Part shown: positions 24,564 through 37,600 of the stretch, piece by piece
Numbering within the stretch: the stretch's first letter is position 1
How the letters are laid out: the number at the start of each line of letters is the position of its first letter
DNA from: Dipteronia dyeriana
Lineage: Eukaryota; Streptophyta; Magnoliopsida; Sapindales; Sapindaceae
DNA length: 64,000 nt
Direction of reading: 5' to 3'
NCBI GenBank assembly: GCA_032871835.1
Contig: CM065298.1
Location: 12,653,096 to 12,717,095, forward strand
Translations under genes and position numbers: made by a program
The notes under the pieces: generated by a model
What the model was told of the DNA's origin: nothing
Database searches by the model: none
The model's input: the letters and a program-made list of their open reading frames with translations, nothing else

Positions 24564-26149
24564 TGTAAAGTCCTCATTTATTGATTGGCTTATTTCGTGA
24601 ACAAATCACATTTTTGGGGGTAAGGGTAGCTTAGGCACTCTAGACCTCAAGAGAAGAAGCACCAAAGGTAAAATTCTTGTGCTTACTTGCTTGGAAGAGA
24701 TAGTTGCACACACTCACAAATTCATGCATAACTCTTATTCATATATGTTGCGTGTTTATATTTGTGTACATTTTTGTTTAAATGACTCTTCTTGATTTAT
24801 TTGCATCTTGTGATTAAAGTACCATGTCATGACAGGCATTAGTATAGGATGTATCTTCATCACTCTAGGAATTGTTGAAAATGTGTGTTTAAGTGTTGAA
24901 AAAGTGGGCAGCGCGCTGGTGGTGCGCTACTTGACTAGCGCAGCCTCACCGGTGCAACATTTCAGTGGATCGTCGCTTGTCATGCATCATTGAGCTGCGC
25001 CACTCCACCCGCGCAACATTGAAAAAGCGGGCAGTGGGCTGCTCGACTAGTGCAGCTTCACCAGCGCAACATTCCAGTGGATCGTAGCTTGTCATTCGTC
25101 ACTGAGCTGCGCCACTCCACCAGTGCCTATTGAAAATTTAAGCTGTGCGCTGGTGGTGCGCTACTCGACCAGTGCACCTCACTAGCGGACATAACGGGAG
25201 CTAGAACGTTTTTTCAAAACGACCTCACTTTGGTTGAAACTCATATATATATATAACTCTTTGTATTCAGGTCGTGCAAGAGTTCAGAATATCATATCTT
25301 TTCCTTAGAAAACAATTCAAAAGGAAAAATCTTGCAAGAACTCATCTTTAAACACTCAAAGCATTCCCTTGTGCATAAAAACTTCATATTGCATCATCTA
25401 TGGTCATTTAGAGTGCATCAATGGATAAGTTTGCATTATCACATTTTGTTTGGTAAGTTTTTCACTATCTTCTTACAAGCTATGTGTTTTTCTTGCTAAG
25501 TCATCTCTTTAATCATTTGTATGCTCTTAGAATATTTTCTAGTTACAAAATAGAGATTGTTGTGATGACATGATTGAGTGTTGTATTGTGATAGCTTCAT
25601 ATGATTGTTTGATCTATGTTTAGCTAAGCTTTTTGAACATGTCATTTAGCTCTTGATATCTAGGATTGCATTTATTGTCATCTCATAATCCTAGATAAGC
25701 ATATAAGGTATCATAGCCTTGTTTGCTATTTGAATATCATCATATATTCACGTAGGCCATTTTATCTTTTCATTGAGAAGTAAGACTTGTGTTGTTTCCG
25801 GGATTAGGTAGCTTAAATCACAAGCAAGATGGACTAGGTTCACTTATACCGGGATTAGGTAGTGGTGGTGGATTATAAACCGGGATTAGGTTGTAATTCC
25901 TTTGCCATTAGTGGATTCGAGGTTCTAGTGTTACGCACTTAACAACCCATGGTTTTTCCCATTTTGAGGGTTTCCACGTATATCTCAAGTGTCTTTATTA
26001 TTTCTGCACTTATTACACTTGTGATATTGTTGTGACTAATTAGGGGTATTCTCGTCTAATTGACCATTAACGAAAATTGGGTAAAATTTGATTAGAATCT
26101 ATTCACCCCCCACTAGATTAATATTAAACACACCATTTTATTTGTTTCA
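24564..26149 (+). repeat. Copia 3' LTR
   Basis: 1586 bp, same ends as the 5' LTR. It differs by point changes, by a short insertion GCGCTGGTG in the first GC-rich unit (near 24912) and again in the third unit, and by a shorter AT run (near 25243). The GC-rich module is at about 24899-25205. Confidence 0.95.
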
Positions 26150-26701
26150 GGCGTTTTTAAAAAGATAGGATTCCTAATTAAAATCAAAATCCATATATAT
26201 ATATATATATATATTTATTAATATTATTTAAGAGAAAGAGTTATATAAGGAATAAAACACTTATTCAACTCTAATTTTTATTTTAAAACTTTAACCCCCA
26301 TAAAACTATATAAATTACAAAAACAAAAAGTGTTTTTAAAATCTAAACGTTTAGAGAAACAAATATACTGAAAATCAGAATTTGGGTCTTACATACAATT
26401 CCACTGTTTTTGCTAAAATATTCAAATCTCTTTAAATGTGGAATTGACTTATTTCAAATCTCTTAAAATGTGCAAATTAATTTATTTCAAATCACTCTAA
26501 GTGTGGAAATTGACTTATTTCAAACCTCATGAAATTGATTTGTAATAATGCTAGAAAATCAATAGTTTACTGTCAAAATACTCTGCTTTAATACCGAATG
26601 ATTTAGTTGTCTTAACAAAAAGAAATTGAATGAATGTGTTCCTATTTATATTATTATTATTATTAATACTAATAAAGAAGGAACAAAATTCTGGTCTTAC
26701 A

Positions 26702-28864
26702 ACTCTTTCCCCCTAAAACAATTTCGTCCTTGAAATTTGTATTGTTCTCAACTCCAAAATATTAGGGAATTCACCTTTCCCTTATGGTTATTATAAAAAA
26801 TATATAATCAAATCAATCCTTTTCTTATACTCTAAATTTCCATTCACACGTTACCCAATCGAGTCATTTCCAAATCCAAAATCATGCTAATGATTTCATA
26901 TGGTAAATTCTATATCAATAACTTATCTATCCAAAAGATTACAAATCAAACTAAGGTAAAAATGACTAATCTAGTATTTGTCAATCTCAAATCAATGCAA
27001 CAAATTGAACCTACAATATGACCAATTAATGTTCAAATCACATATCACCACATGGTAGAAAAAGATGAATAAAACGTAATCAAACTCAACAATTAAATTG
27101 GTAGGACTAAAATATGAACACTTAAGTTAAGTTAAAATTGGATGATGAATTTTGAAAAGAATTTGAAAAACGATTTTATCGTGAGTGTAATTCATATTAA
27201 AGCAAACCAGTCCACCATAAAAAAAAATTACAATTCATAATGTTGAGTAAAGGTAGATTCCAACCTCGAAATAAAAACAGTAGTATATTAATGAAATTCC
27301 ATTTAAAATAATCATAAAACCTTAAGAGCAAAAAATCTTAAAAACAAAAGTTCTTTGATTTTACCAAAAAGCAAAACTAAAATTCTAAACACAACTCAAA
27401 TTTAGGTTTTGACAAATAAATTTTAAAGGTAAATCAACAAATAAAATAATCAATTCATTTTAGATATTGAAATACAATATCTATATATTTTTTATTTATT
27501 TTAAAAAAATAGCATGTGACATATAAACATATTTAAAAAAAAATAGAAACAAATTTATTAATATTAAAAAGAGAGGATACAAGAGAGGACGTAAACAACT
27601 ACTAGTAGAACTAGTTACAAGAAAATATAAAACACAAAATAAACAATAAATGATAAAGATTCATATCTTAAAATGACTTGATACAATTCTCATCTAGAAA
27701 AATAATTTATTACATTTAAAATACTATACTAGTGAAATCATTAGATCAAACACTGTCACATCATGATTTAATATGAATGAGTGAATATTTAAAAATAATT
27801 TATAAAATTCTTTTAAATAAAACCATTTAATACAAAAATGGTTTAATAGCCATATATATCCACAAATTTTGAAGTTGAATAATTTGAGGATTAAACTTAC
27901 ATAACAAACATAAATATCTTACAAAACTTCAAAAGATAAAATCGGAATAAGTTGAAAAGAGATATAATTCAAGAGATATATATTCGATTCACTTGTTTCA
28001 TTTCAATAGTACTAAATTAAATTCTGAAATTTATAGACATAATCCTAAATCGAAAAAAAATGTCGTAAGTATAATTAAAATATAAAGATCATAAATAACG
28101 TTAAATATAAATTTTCAAATATCAAAATAGATATAGAATACTTCACTTCATGTGATGAATTTTTAACTTAAGAAGTTTTGATCGAAATTTAATTAAAAGA
28201 TTGCAAAAGAGAAAACAGTCGAATAATTATCAAAATAGGATACGAAATTCAAACAATGATAAAAAATATTTTACACAAATCATTAAAAGACAAAAGACAA
28301 AAGTAATATAATTTGATCATTCAAATTTTTTCGTATATAAAAGATATAGCTAACATAATGAACTCAAATTGTTGAATGTATAATAATGTATTATCAAGGC
28401 AGATGAAAATTATAATTAAACGAAGATTGAGATAATCATTTCAAATTTTTTGAATCAAGAGAATGAGAAACTGTCATATCACAAATTAGCTTACATCAAA
28501 ACAAAGAAGTTTAACACCATCGTAATTAAAGAAAACAAATCACGAGGAATCAAAATAAAATACATAATTAATTAAACCAAATTCACTTTCATCAATCTTA
28601 AAATTTTAAATGTAGTCACAAATAAAATTGCATCATAAAAACTATAATATACCTTGAAAGTCTGTTCAACTTAGAAATAACTTGAATAGCTAGTATAAAG
28701 AAAGAGACAATTGTTTAAAGACAATAGAGATTTTTTTTTCTATAGTCAAATAAAAAATCTTCGTACCAAAACGATAGCTATGAATAATCTCAATTAGAAA
28801 TTAGAAATAACAACAAATAATAAAATGAGTAATATCAAAGCAAATATTAGATTGTAAACATTAA
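26702..28864 (-). other. Element X internal region, left part, non-coding
   Basis: Starts at the polypurine tract (minus-strand reading TTAGGGGGAAAGAGT at 26716-26702), next to a box CAATTTCGTCCTTGAAATTT of a kind I associate with Tekay/Del 3' ends. The remaining ~2.1 kb is AT-rich without any frame resembling gag or pol. Together with 47433-48790 it gives a ~3.5 kb internal region with no retroelement gene, the definition of a large retrotransposon derivative (LARD). Confidence 0.65.
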
Positions 28865-28869
28865 GTAAA

Positions 28870-29399
28870 TGACGCAGTGAAAACGTAAAAAGAATTATAC
28901 CAACATCTAAATTCTATTGAAACTGGAATCCACCAGAAAATTAAGAAATAAGTCCTGAAATTTTATTGAATAATCAAATGCCGAGTCTTTCGGCTTACAA
29001 GGCTATTTAAAATAAAAATCATAACCCGAATCCTTATTGGACAAGAAACGAGATTACATATTAAAAGCTGCCAAAAATAGCGAAAACTGCCAAAAATAGC
29101 GATATCACAAAATTTGCGGAAATAAAATATACTAATGACCGCAAACAAGCCGGAATTAACGGTAGGCGATTCGAGCTTATCAAAATCAACTTATGACAAA
29201 AAAGAAAATTTCTCAAAAAAGGAAAGAACTGCGATTTCGGGACCTAAATGATGGAATTTGTCCGAAAAAGGTCGTGCCTCAACACCAAAGGTGTTGATTT
29301 CAGAAGATCTCGTCAATTCCCTTCAATTAAAGTAATTTATTCTTGGATTTAGGATGGTCCCATAAAGTCATGTAGGACTCAGCCACTTGTTCTACATCA
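28870..29399 (-). repeat. CRM LTR A (3' LTR of copy 1)
   Basis: 530 bp; on the + strand it starts TGACGCAGTGAAAACG and ends CACTTGTTCTACATCA, so on the minus strand TGATGTAGAAC...CTGCGTCA. Its first ~73 bp (minus sense) are the end of the integrase frame of copy 1 (stop at 29327-29329). Confidence 0.95.
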
Positions 29400-32300
29400 G
29401 CCCCCTCTATTTTCAAAGAACTCGACCTCGAGTTAAGCTCAGGATAAAGAGGCTCTTCCGCACGATACTGGAACAAGTCAACATTGAAGGTATTGGAAAT
29501 CCCCATGGTCTCAGGTAGGTCGATCACATATGCATTATCATTGATCTTTTTTAGAATCTGGTACGGACCACACTTCTTGGGCTTCAGTTTGTTGTAAGTT
29601 CCAACTAGGAACCTTTCTTTGTGTAAGAAAACCATTATCGAGTCGCCCTCCTCAAACACCTTCTGACGTATATGCTCATCTGCAGCTGCCTTGTATTTTG
29701 TATTAGTTTCTTCTAGTTTCTATCTCACCTATGATTGCACCTCTTGAGCCTGAGTAGCCATGTTTTCTGCAGCAACACTAACTCCCGAACCCTTTGGTAA
29801 ATGAATTAAATTCACAATTGCTTCGGAGGTGACACATATGTCACAACAAAAGGAGATTTTCCAGTGGCACTATGTACAACACTATTGTAGGCAAACTCAA
29901 CTTGAGGCAATGCATGATCCCACTGTTTCGGCTTATCTCCGCAAACGCAACGGACCAGATTTCTCAAGGTTCTATTTGTCACTTTCGTTTGTCCATCAGT
30001 TTGTGGGTGTGCAGTAGTACTTCGTTTTAGAGATGTATTAAACATTTTCCACAAGGTCAGCCAAAAGTGGCTAAGGAATTTCGTGTCACGATCAGAGGTA
30101 ATTGACTGCGGTACCCCATATAATCGGACCACTTCTCTAAAAAATAGCCGGGCTATGTGTGAAACATCAGAGGTCTTCCGATAAGGGATAAAGTGAGCCA
30201 TTTTTGAGAACCTGTCAACCACCACGAAAACCGAATCTACTCCTCACTGGGTACGGGGTAGCCCCAAAACAAAATCCATAGACAAGTCCTCCTAGATATT
30301 GTTAGGAACATGTAAAGGCATGTAAAGACCTGTATTTTGTGACTGACCTTTAGACACCTGACAAGTGTAACATCTCTGCATAAAATTCCCAACATCTCGT
30401 TTTAGTTGTGGCCAGAAATACCGTTCTTCCAAGCTAGCGATCGTTTTATCTTGTCCCAAGTGTCCACTCAATCCACCTCCGTGCAAGTCTTTGATTAATT
30501 TCCCCCCCAGAGACATCATGGGAATACACAAACGACTGCCACGAAAAAGATACTCATCATTTTCATGAAAATCACTGGCAGGCTGTTTCTCAATACATTT
30601 TGATCAGATTTCCTTGAAATCCTCATCCTCTCCATACAACTCCTTCAAAGAATCAAACCATACAATCTCATGAGCTAGGGTTACGAGCAGGATGGCACGG
30701 CGGCTCAATGTATCAGCAACTCAGTTTAGAACCCCTGATTTGTGCTTGATAACAAAAGAACATTTCCGAAGAAAAGTGGCCCACCTAACGTGCATGTTGT
30801 CCAAGTTCTTCTGACTGTTGATAAACTTCAAAGCCTGATGATCGGTGTACAAGACAAATTCTCTCTATACTAGGTAATGTTCCCAGTGTTTCAGGGCTCG
30901 GACTACTGCGTAGAACTCCAGATCATAAGTACTCCACTTCTGATGAGCCTCACTTAATTTCTCGCTAAAGAAAGCTACTGGCCGCTTTTCTTGGGACAAC
31001 ACAGCTCCAATTCCCACTCCACTAACATCGCACTCCACCTCAAATATCTTCTCAAAACTAGGTAGAGCCAGTACTAGTGTATTACACAATTTATCCTTGA
31101 TTAAAGCAAAACTCATATCTACTTCGTCCCCCCACTGAAACCGACCTTTCTTTATGCATTCTGTTATCGGCTCCATGATAGTGCTAAAATTTTAAATAAA
31201 CCGGCGATAGAAAGTAGCTAAGCCATGAAAGTTACGAACTTCACTCACAGTTTTCGTTGTAGGCCATTCTCGAATTGCTCGCACCTTCTCTTCATCCACA
31301 TGAATTCCTTCTAAACTCACCATGTTACCTAAAAATAACAAACTACTAGTCATGAAACTGTAATTCTTTAGATTAAGAAACATTTGATTTTCCTGTAAAA
31401 TCGTTAATACCTTTCGTAACTGCTCCACGTGCTCTTCTTCAGTCCTACTATAAATGAGAATGTCTTCAAAATAAACAACAACAAACTTTCCCTCAAAAGG
31501 CCTCAATACCTGATTCATCACCCGCATGAAAGTACTGGGTGCATTTGATAAACCGAATGACATGACCAGCTACTCATACAAACCATCCTTGCTCTTGAAC
31601 GTCGTCTTCCATTCATCCCCAGGCCTTACCCGAATTTGGTGATACCCACTGCGTAGATCAATCTTCGAAAACAGCTTTGAACCCTTCTGTTGATCTAACA
31701 TGACATCTAGGCAGGGAATCGGAAATCGATATTTGACGGTTATTTTGTTGATAGCTCGACTGTCCACACACATGCGCCAACTCCCATCCTTCTTTGGTCT
31801 CAACAACGCGGGAACTACACATGGGCGCATGCTCTCACGTACGAAACCCTTCTACAATAATTCTTCTATTTTCTCCCGCATAATGTCATTCTCTTTTGGA
31901 TTCATTCGGTAATGTGGCAGGTTAGGTAAACTCGCCCCAGGTATAAGGTCTATATGGTGCTGAATGTCTCTTAATGGAGGTAAGTTGTTGGGCAAATCTT
32001 CTGAAGTAATATCTTTGAATTGTTCTAGCAATGACTGTATTTTCTCAAGAACAGTTACCGCTGGTGTTTCTTCCCCCTCTACCACAAGAGCTTTAACCAT
32101 TAAAGTATAGACCTCCTGTGCACCCTTAACATCTGTCACAAATTCTGTGCCGGATCCGATTACGGTTAGGAAAGATTGCTTCTCCGCTTCGTAGGGTTTG
32201 TTAGGTATTGTCTTACGTTTGGAAGGAGCCATAATAATTTTATGTGATCCTCACGTAAATAAATAAGTGTTATCCCAACCCCTATAAGTAATATCGACAT

Positions 32301-33026
32301 CATACTGCCATGGCCGACCTAACAATACATGGCTAGCATCCATATCAATTACATCACAAACTACATTCTCATTATATATCTTACCAATAGAAATAGGAAC
32401 ACGACAAATCTCAGTTATCTTTAATGTTGGTCCTTTCTTGATCCAGCCAATACTACACGGATTGGGATGTTTCTCAGTTGGCAACTTCAGGTGTTCCACC
32501 AACCTCTTCGCGATAAAGTTCTCGCAACTTCCACTGTCCATGATTAGGTCACAGACTTTCTGACTGATTGTGCAGCATTATCAAAATATATTGTTATGCT
32601 GATTGTGGTCCTCTTGCTTTGGTATGTACAACACCCGTTGCACAACACAATTAACTCGCTCCCCATCTTTTTCAGCGATTTCTGCTCCATCATATAAGTC
32701 ACTATCTCCTCCTTTATCTCCAAAAGCATCTGGGTCTTCTTCTCCTTCTTCCACCTAGTTAACTAGTCTAGAACATTCAGGACAATCATTTGAAAGATGA
32801 CCGTGTTTCCTACATCTGTAACAAACCCCCAGTGTAGGTCTAGCATAGGGATTTGGGTTCGAATTACTGGATACATTCATGTTGGCTGGAGTTGTTGTTT
32901 GGAGGCTACTGCCGCCCTATTCTCCACTAAATCCTTTTGGTTGGCTCGATGGAACCGATGATTGAACACTTTTGTCCCTGTTAGGGAATGATGACTCATA
33001 ATTGTTCCTCCAAAAGCCAGGGTTTC
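29327..33026 (-). pseudogene. CRM copy 1 pol and 3' end of gag, degenerate
   Basis: Reading leftward from 33026: gag tail with an intact CCHC knuckle (CYRCRKHGHLSNDC near 32830-32790); protease starting MDSGSCENF (32541-32251); RT 32232-31192 in three frames ([32 protein letters not shown]; catalytic box YFEDIL near 31470-31455 instead of YFDD); RNase H 31176-30840 ([18 protein letters not shown]); integrase zinc domain 30531-30292 ([10 protein letters not shown] ... CYTC) and core 30225-29812 ([20 protein letters not shown]); C-terminal domain 29659-29327 ([12 protein letters not shown]). Stops and frameshifts separate these frames. The 5' part of gag lies on the far side of the Tekay insertion (41004-41891). 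Confidence 0.9.
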
Positions 33027-34612
33027 TAAAAGGACCCACCCCGACTCACCTCTTAAGTACGAGGGAGGCCCTGTGGGATGTACTTTTTGCTAACATGATA
33101 AAAGAATTTCGACTAAAATTCCATAGAAATTACTTGTTTTTAAACATAAAAAGAATATAAGGAAAATATTGGTAAGTAAAAAATGTACATAACTGCAAGT
33201 CCTTTATTGCCATTTTTGTTCATTACAAAAACTAAGTTAAAATCTCGACCAGACAAAATCCGACCACTTTTTTTTCTTAGTAAAATGACCAGAAATCTGA
33301 GTAGACTGAGTAGGAAATCTGAGTAGGCCAAGTAGAAAATCCGAGTAGGAAATCTGACCACGTTCCGACCATGTATCGACCATGCCGACCATACCGACCA
33401 TGCCGAACATTCTGACAACACATCTCAAAATATGTACATGAGAATTATGCATGACTCTAGCACTTCATGATGTCATCGAGTGCCCCACCTTAAAACTTCA
33501 GAGTCCGTACAACCGAGCAGCTACCTGAAAAAAATATTTTTAAAGTAAAAGGTTGTGCGCTAACGCCCAGTGAGTAAATGAAAACTTTTTAAAAACATAA
33601 GTTTTCTTTTGAACAACTTTTTAATATGCATTCAATAATACATACTAAATATTATCGTATCATGCCAAATAATTCCATAGTAAAAGATAATATATCTACT
33701 TTCGTAGTTAATAAACTGTTAATACATCTCTTTTCTGAACAAGAATAAGATAATTTATAAAATCTTAATCTGCACCAAATTAGTACCCGGGGATATCTTC
33801 AATACGTAAGCCGAATTACTTCGTGCATACGCAGAGTCAGGAATTACTTCTGTCATACACATGCAGAGCGACTCAATACTCCTTAACATCTGTCGTACAC
33901 GTGCAGAGCGACTCATCTGACATACACATGGGTAGAACGACCCCAAAAGCCAACAATAACCATAACCGAGGAAGGGTACAGACATGGTGCTTTTATGAAA
34001 TCAATCATAATCTCTTCTCAATACTTAGTAAAAGTAATAGCTAATATTTATGAGTACTAATATAAGCATAAAACATATTTTTAGTTCACTGTATAATCAC
34101 CACAAATCATCAAAAGAAATAAAATGCTTAAATGATTTGCAGGCAATTTATTTTAAGCATAAAACTGGAAATTTTTGAGTTAAAAACAAAACTTAATTTT
34201 TTTTCACTCACAACTTAGACGTCAAGCTTAATTCGGACCAAGTATACTAGGTTCCTCTACTTCGTCTTCTTTCCCTAACAATCACACAAAATCCAATTAG
34301 AAGCTGAAATTCAAAGAAGAACCATCTGAAAATCTACAGTATCATGAGAAACTCCACTGACTTCTCTTTCTTTTTCTTCATTCTCTTTCCTTTCTTCCAC
34401 TCGATTCTACTGCTTTCTAGCTCTCATAACCTTTAATCCCCCTTTATATTGGTATGAATAGACACAACTAAGTTATGAGCTAGTTAACTAAGCTCACAGT
34501 TGTCTGTTAACTATACAGACTATAGTGACTTACTCACCTGATCACTTTCCATTTCACGCTTATCCCTTTTTTTTTGCCTCTCAAATTGGGTCTGAAAGGT
34601 TTGGGTGTTACA
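33027..34612 (-). repeat. Tekay 3' LTR (left copy)
   Basis: 1586 bp. On the + strand it starts TAAAAGGACCCACC where the other LTR starts TGACTGGACCTACC; the terminal TG (minus-strand CA) has mutated to TA. It ends GGGTGTTACA. It contains repeats of ATCTGTCGTACACGTGCAGA type (near 33850-33930) and a run of GAGTAGG/CCGACCAT direct repeats (near 33290-33415). Confidence 0.93.
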
Positions 34613-34647
34613 ATTCACCCACCGTATAAGAATTTCATCCTCAAAAT

Positions 34648-37600
34648 TTACTTACCTAGTCGAAACAGATAAGGATACTTATTTCGCATTTGATCTTTAT
34701 GTTCCCAAGTCGCCTTTTCCGTTGCATGATTTCTCCATAACATCTTTACTAGTGGAATCACCGTAGTACGTAATACTTGTTCCCTTTTATCTAGAATCTC
34801 AATAGGTTCCTCTTCATAAGTCAAATCTTCTCTTAACTTCACTGGTTGCTTGGTTAAAACATGCGTAGGGTCAACTATATATTTTCGAAGCATAGAAACA
34901 TGGAATACTTCATGAATTCTTGAAAGCTCGTAAGGTAAAGCTAAACAGTATGCCACTGCTCCCACTCTGGCAATAATCTCATACAGACCAATGTATCGCA
35001 GACTTAACTTCCCACGTCTTCCAAATCGAAGTATACCTTTCCAAGGTGAAATTCATAAGAACACATAGTAACCCACTTTAAATTCAAGCTCCATTCTCTG
35101 CTTATATTTGTAGCTTTTCTGCCTATCTTGAGCAATCTTTAATCTGTCTCTGATGATTTTGATCTTTTCTGTTGTGACTTGAACAAGTTCTGGACCTAAC
35201 AATTTTCTCTCGCCTACTTCATCCCAATATACCGGTGTTCTGCATTTTCTCCCATACAAAGCTTCATAAGGAGCCATTTCAATGCTAGCATGATAACTGT
35301 TATTGTAGGAAAATTCTATCAATGGTACATGCACATCCCAACTTCCTTTGAAATCCATTACATAAGCCCGAAGCATATCCTCTAATGTCTGAATAGTATG
35401 CTCCGATTGACCGTTAGTCTGCGGGTGAAAAATAGTACTAAGATACAGTCTAGTTCCCAGAGCTTATTGTAATCTAGGTCAAAATCTGGATGTAAATCGA
35501 GGATCCCTGTCTGACACTATAGATATCGGTGCGCCATGAAGACAATTTATTTCATCAACATAAATTATGGCTAATCATTCAAGAGAGTAAGTAATACCGA
35601 TTGGTAGAAAGTGTGCAGACTTCGTAAGTCGATCAACGATCACCCATACACTGTCATGACCACTTTGACTGTGAGGAAGTCCTACCATAAAATCCATGGT
35701 AACATGTTCCCATTTCCATTCAGGAATAAGAAATGGTTATGAAAGTCCTGCTGGTTTCTGATGCTTTGCCTTGACTTGCTAACAAATCAAATATTTAGAG
35801 ACGAATTCTGCTATCTCTCTTTTCATACCTTGCCACCAGTAATGCTCTTTCAAGGTACGATACAATTTAGTACTTCTTGGATACATCACATAAGCTGAAG
35901 AATGAGCTTCATCTAAAATTTCACCTTTGAGTTCCTTAATGTTTGGTACACAAAGTCTATTACCTATAACTAATGTACCATCACCTCTCACTACAAAATC
36001 AGCTCGTAAGCTTTTATGCACTTCTTCCTTCAATTTAACTAAATAAGAATCTTGAGTTTGCAATTCTCGTATACGATCAATCAAAATAGGTATAACCTGA
36101 AAAGTAGCCAGTAATGCTCCAAAATCATGTGCTTCTAGCTTAACTCTCAACATTCTTAATTAAACTAATAATGGAAGGTAGATCATCTTCTAATGAGCCA
36201 TAAAACTTGAAGACTTTCTACTGAGTGCATCTGCCACCACATTTGCCTTACCATGATGATATTCAATCATACAGTCATAATCTTTAATCAACTCAATCCA
36301 TCTTCTTTGTCTCAAATTTAGTTCTTTCTGAGTGAAAAGATATTGCAAGCTTTTATGATCTGTAAAAATCTAACAAGTGACCCCATATAAGTAGTGCCTC
36401 TAAATTTTTAATGCAAACACAACTGCAGCAAGCTCTAGATTATGTGTTGGGTAATTTTGTTCATGCTTCTTTAATTGTCTTGATGCATATGCTATCACTT
36501 TCCCATGTAGCATCAAAACGCAACCCAAACTATGTTTAGATGCATCACTGTAAACAATAAATCCATCACTTCCGGTTGGAAGAGCAAGTATTGGAGCAGA
36601 AGTCAATCTTTCCTTGAGTTCTTGAAAACTATGTTCACATGCTTCTGACCATTCTAATTTCACATCCTTCTGAGTTAATATTGTCAATGGTGAAGCTATT
36701 TTAGAAAATCCCTTTATAAATCTTCGATAGTAACTTGCTAAACCCAAGAAACTTCTAATTTCGGTCACACTAATTGGTCTTTCCCAATTTACTGTAGCTT
36801 CAACTTTTTGTGGATCGACATAAATACCATCACCAGAAATCACATGGCCCAAAAATGTAACTATATCGAGCCAGAATTGACACTTGCTAAATTTAGCATA
36901 AAGTTGATTATCTCTCAGGACTTGTAGAATAGTTTCCAAATGCTCTGCATGCTCAACATCATCCTTAGAATAAATCAAAATGTCATCAATGAACACAATG
37001 ACAAATTTCTCTAGATAAGGATGAAATACCCTATTCATCAAATCCATGAAAGCTGCTGGAGCATTGGTTAGTCCAAAAGGCATAACTAGAAACTCATAAT
37101 GCCCGTAACGAGTTCTGAAAGCGGTCTTTGGTACATCACAATTTCTAATCTTCAATTGCTGATAACCTGTTCGTAAATCTATCTTGGAGAACACTTTTGC
37201 TCCCTGAAGTTGATCAAACAAGTCATCAATACATGGGAGTGGGTATTTATTACGCACCGTTGCTTTATTCAATTACCGGTAATCGATGCATAAACGTAAT
37301 GTTCCATCTTTTTTCTTAGCAAACAAAACCGGTGCTCCCCATGGTGACACACTAGGTTTAATAATATTCTTATTCACCAATTCTTCTAATTGAATCTTCA
37401 ACTCTTTCAATTCGATTAGAGCCATTCTATAAGGTGGGATAGAAATTGAAGTTGTGCTTGGAGCTAAATCTATCACAAATTCAATGTCTTTATCTGGTGG
37501 TATTCCATAAAGATCTTCAGAAAATATGTCTGAAAATTGTCTTACCACAGATATATCTTCTAACTTCACCTTACTATCTCGAGTATCAATTACATAAGCC

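Larger units (their letters stand above)
16478..26154 (+). mobile_element. Ty1/copia retrotransposon, SIRE-like, 9.7 kb, degenerate
   Basis: Element 16483-26149 with LTRs 16483-18075 and 24564-26149, starting TGTAAAGTCC and ending TTTGTTTCA. The 5 bp target duplication is GACGT on the left (16478-16482) and GGCGT on the right (26150-26154). The uninterrupted copy of the host sequence near 51112 reads GGCGT, so the left copy has mutated. Gene order gag-protease-integrase-reverse transcriptase-RNase H, integrase before RT, defines Ty1/copia. Long LTRs, a gag with coiled and CCHC segments, a ~1.2 kb non-coding stretch after pol and repeated AGGGGGAG tracts near the 3' LTR fit the SIRE/Maximus lineage. 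Several stops and frameshifts; non-autonomous now. Confidence 0.95.
14535..26701 (-). mobile_element. Element X, left (3') LTR, truncated and split by a copia insertion
   Basis: 14535-16482 matches 49121-51115 base for base over long stretches (start GACAAGGGGTGAGC). After the copia element the match resumes at 26155-26281 with 51117-51282. The LTR ends ...GGTCTTACA at 26701, followed by the pyrimidine run ACTCTTTCCCCC (a polypurine tract on the minus strand), which fixes the element's orientation as minus. The outer ~330 bp present in the right LTR (48791-49120) are missing here. It contains a palindrome ATCACCGGTGAT and two copies of a ~33 bp tandem repeat (AATTGGTACAAGACCAAAAT...). LTR style, primer site and tract resemble Tekay/Del chromoviruses. 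Confidence 0.8.
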
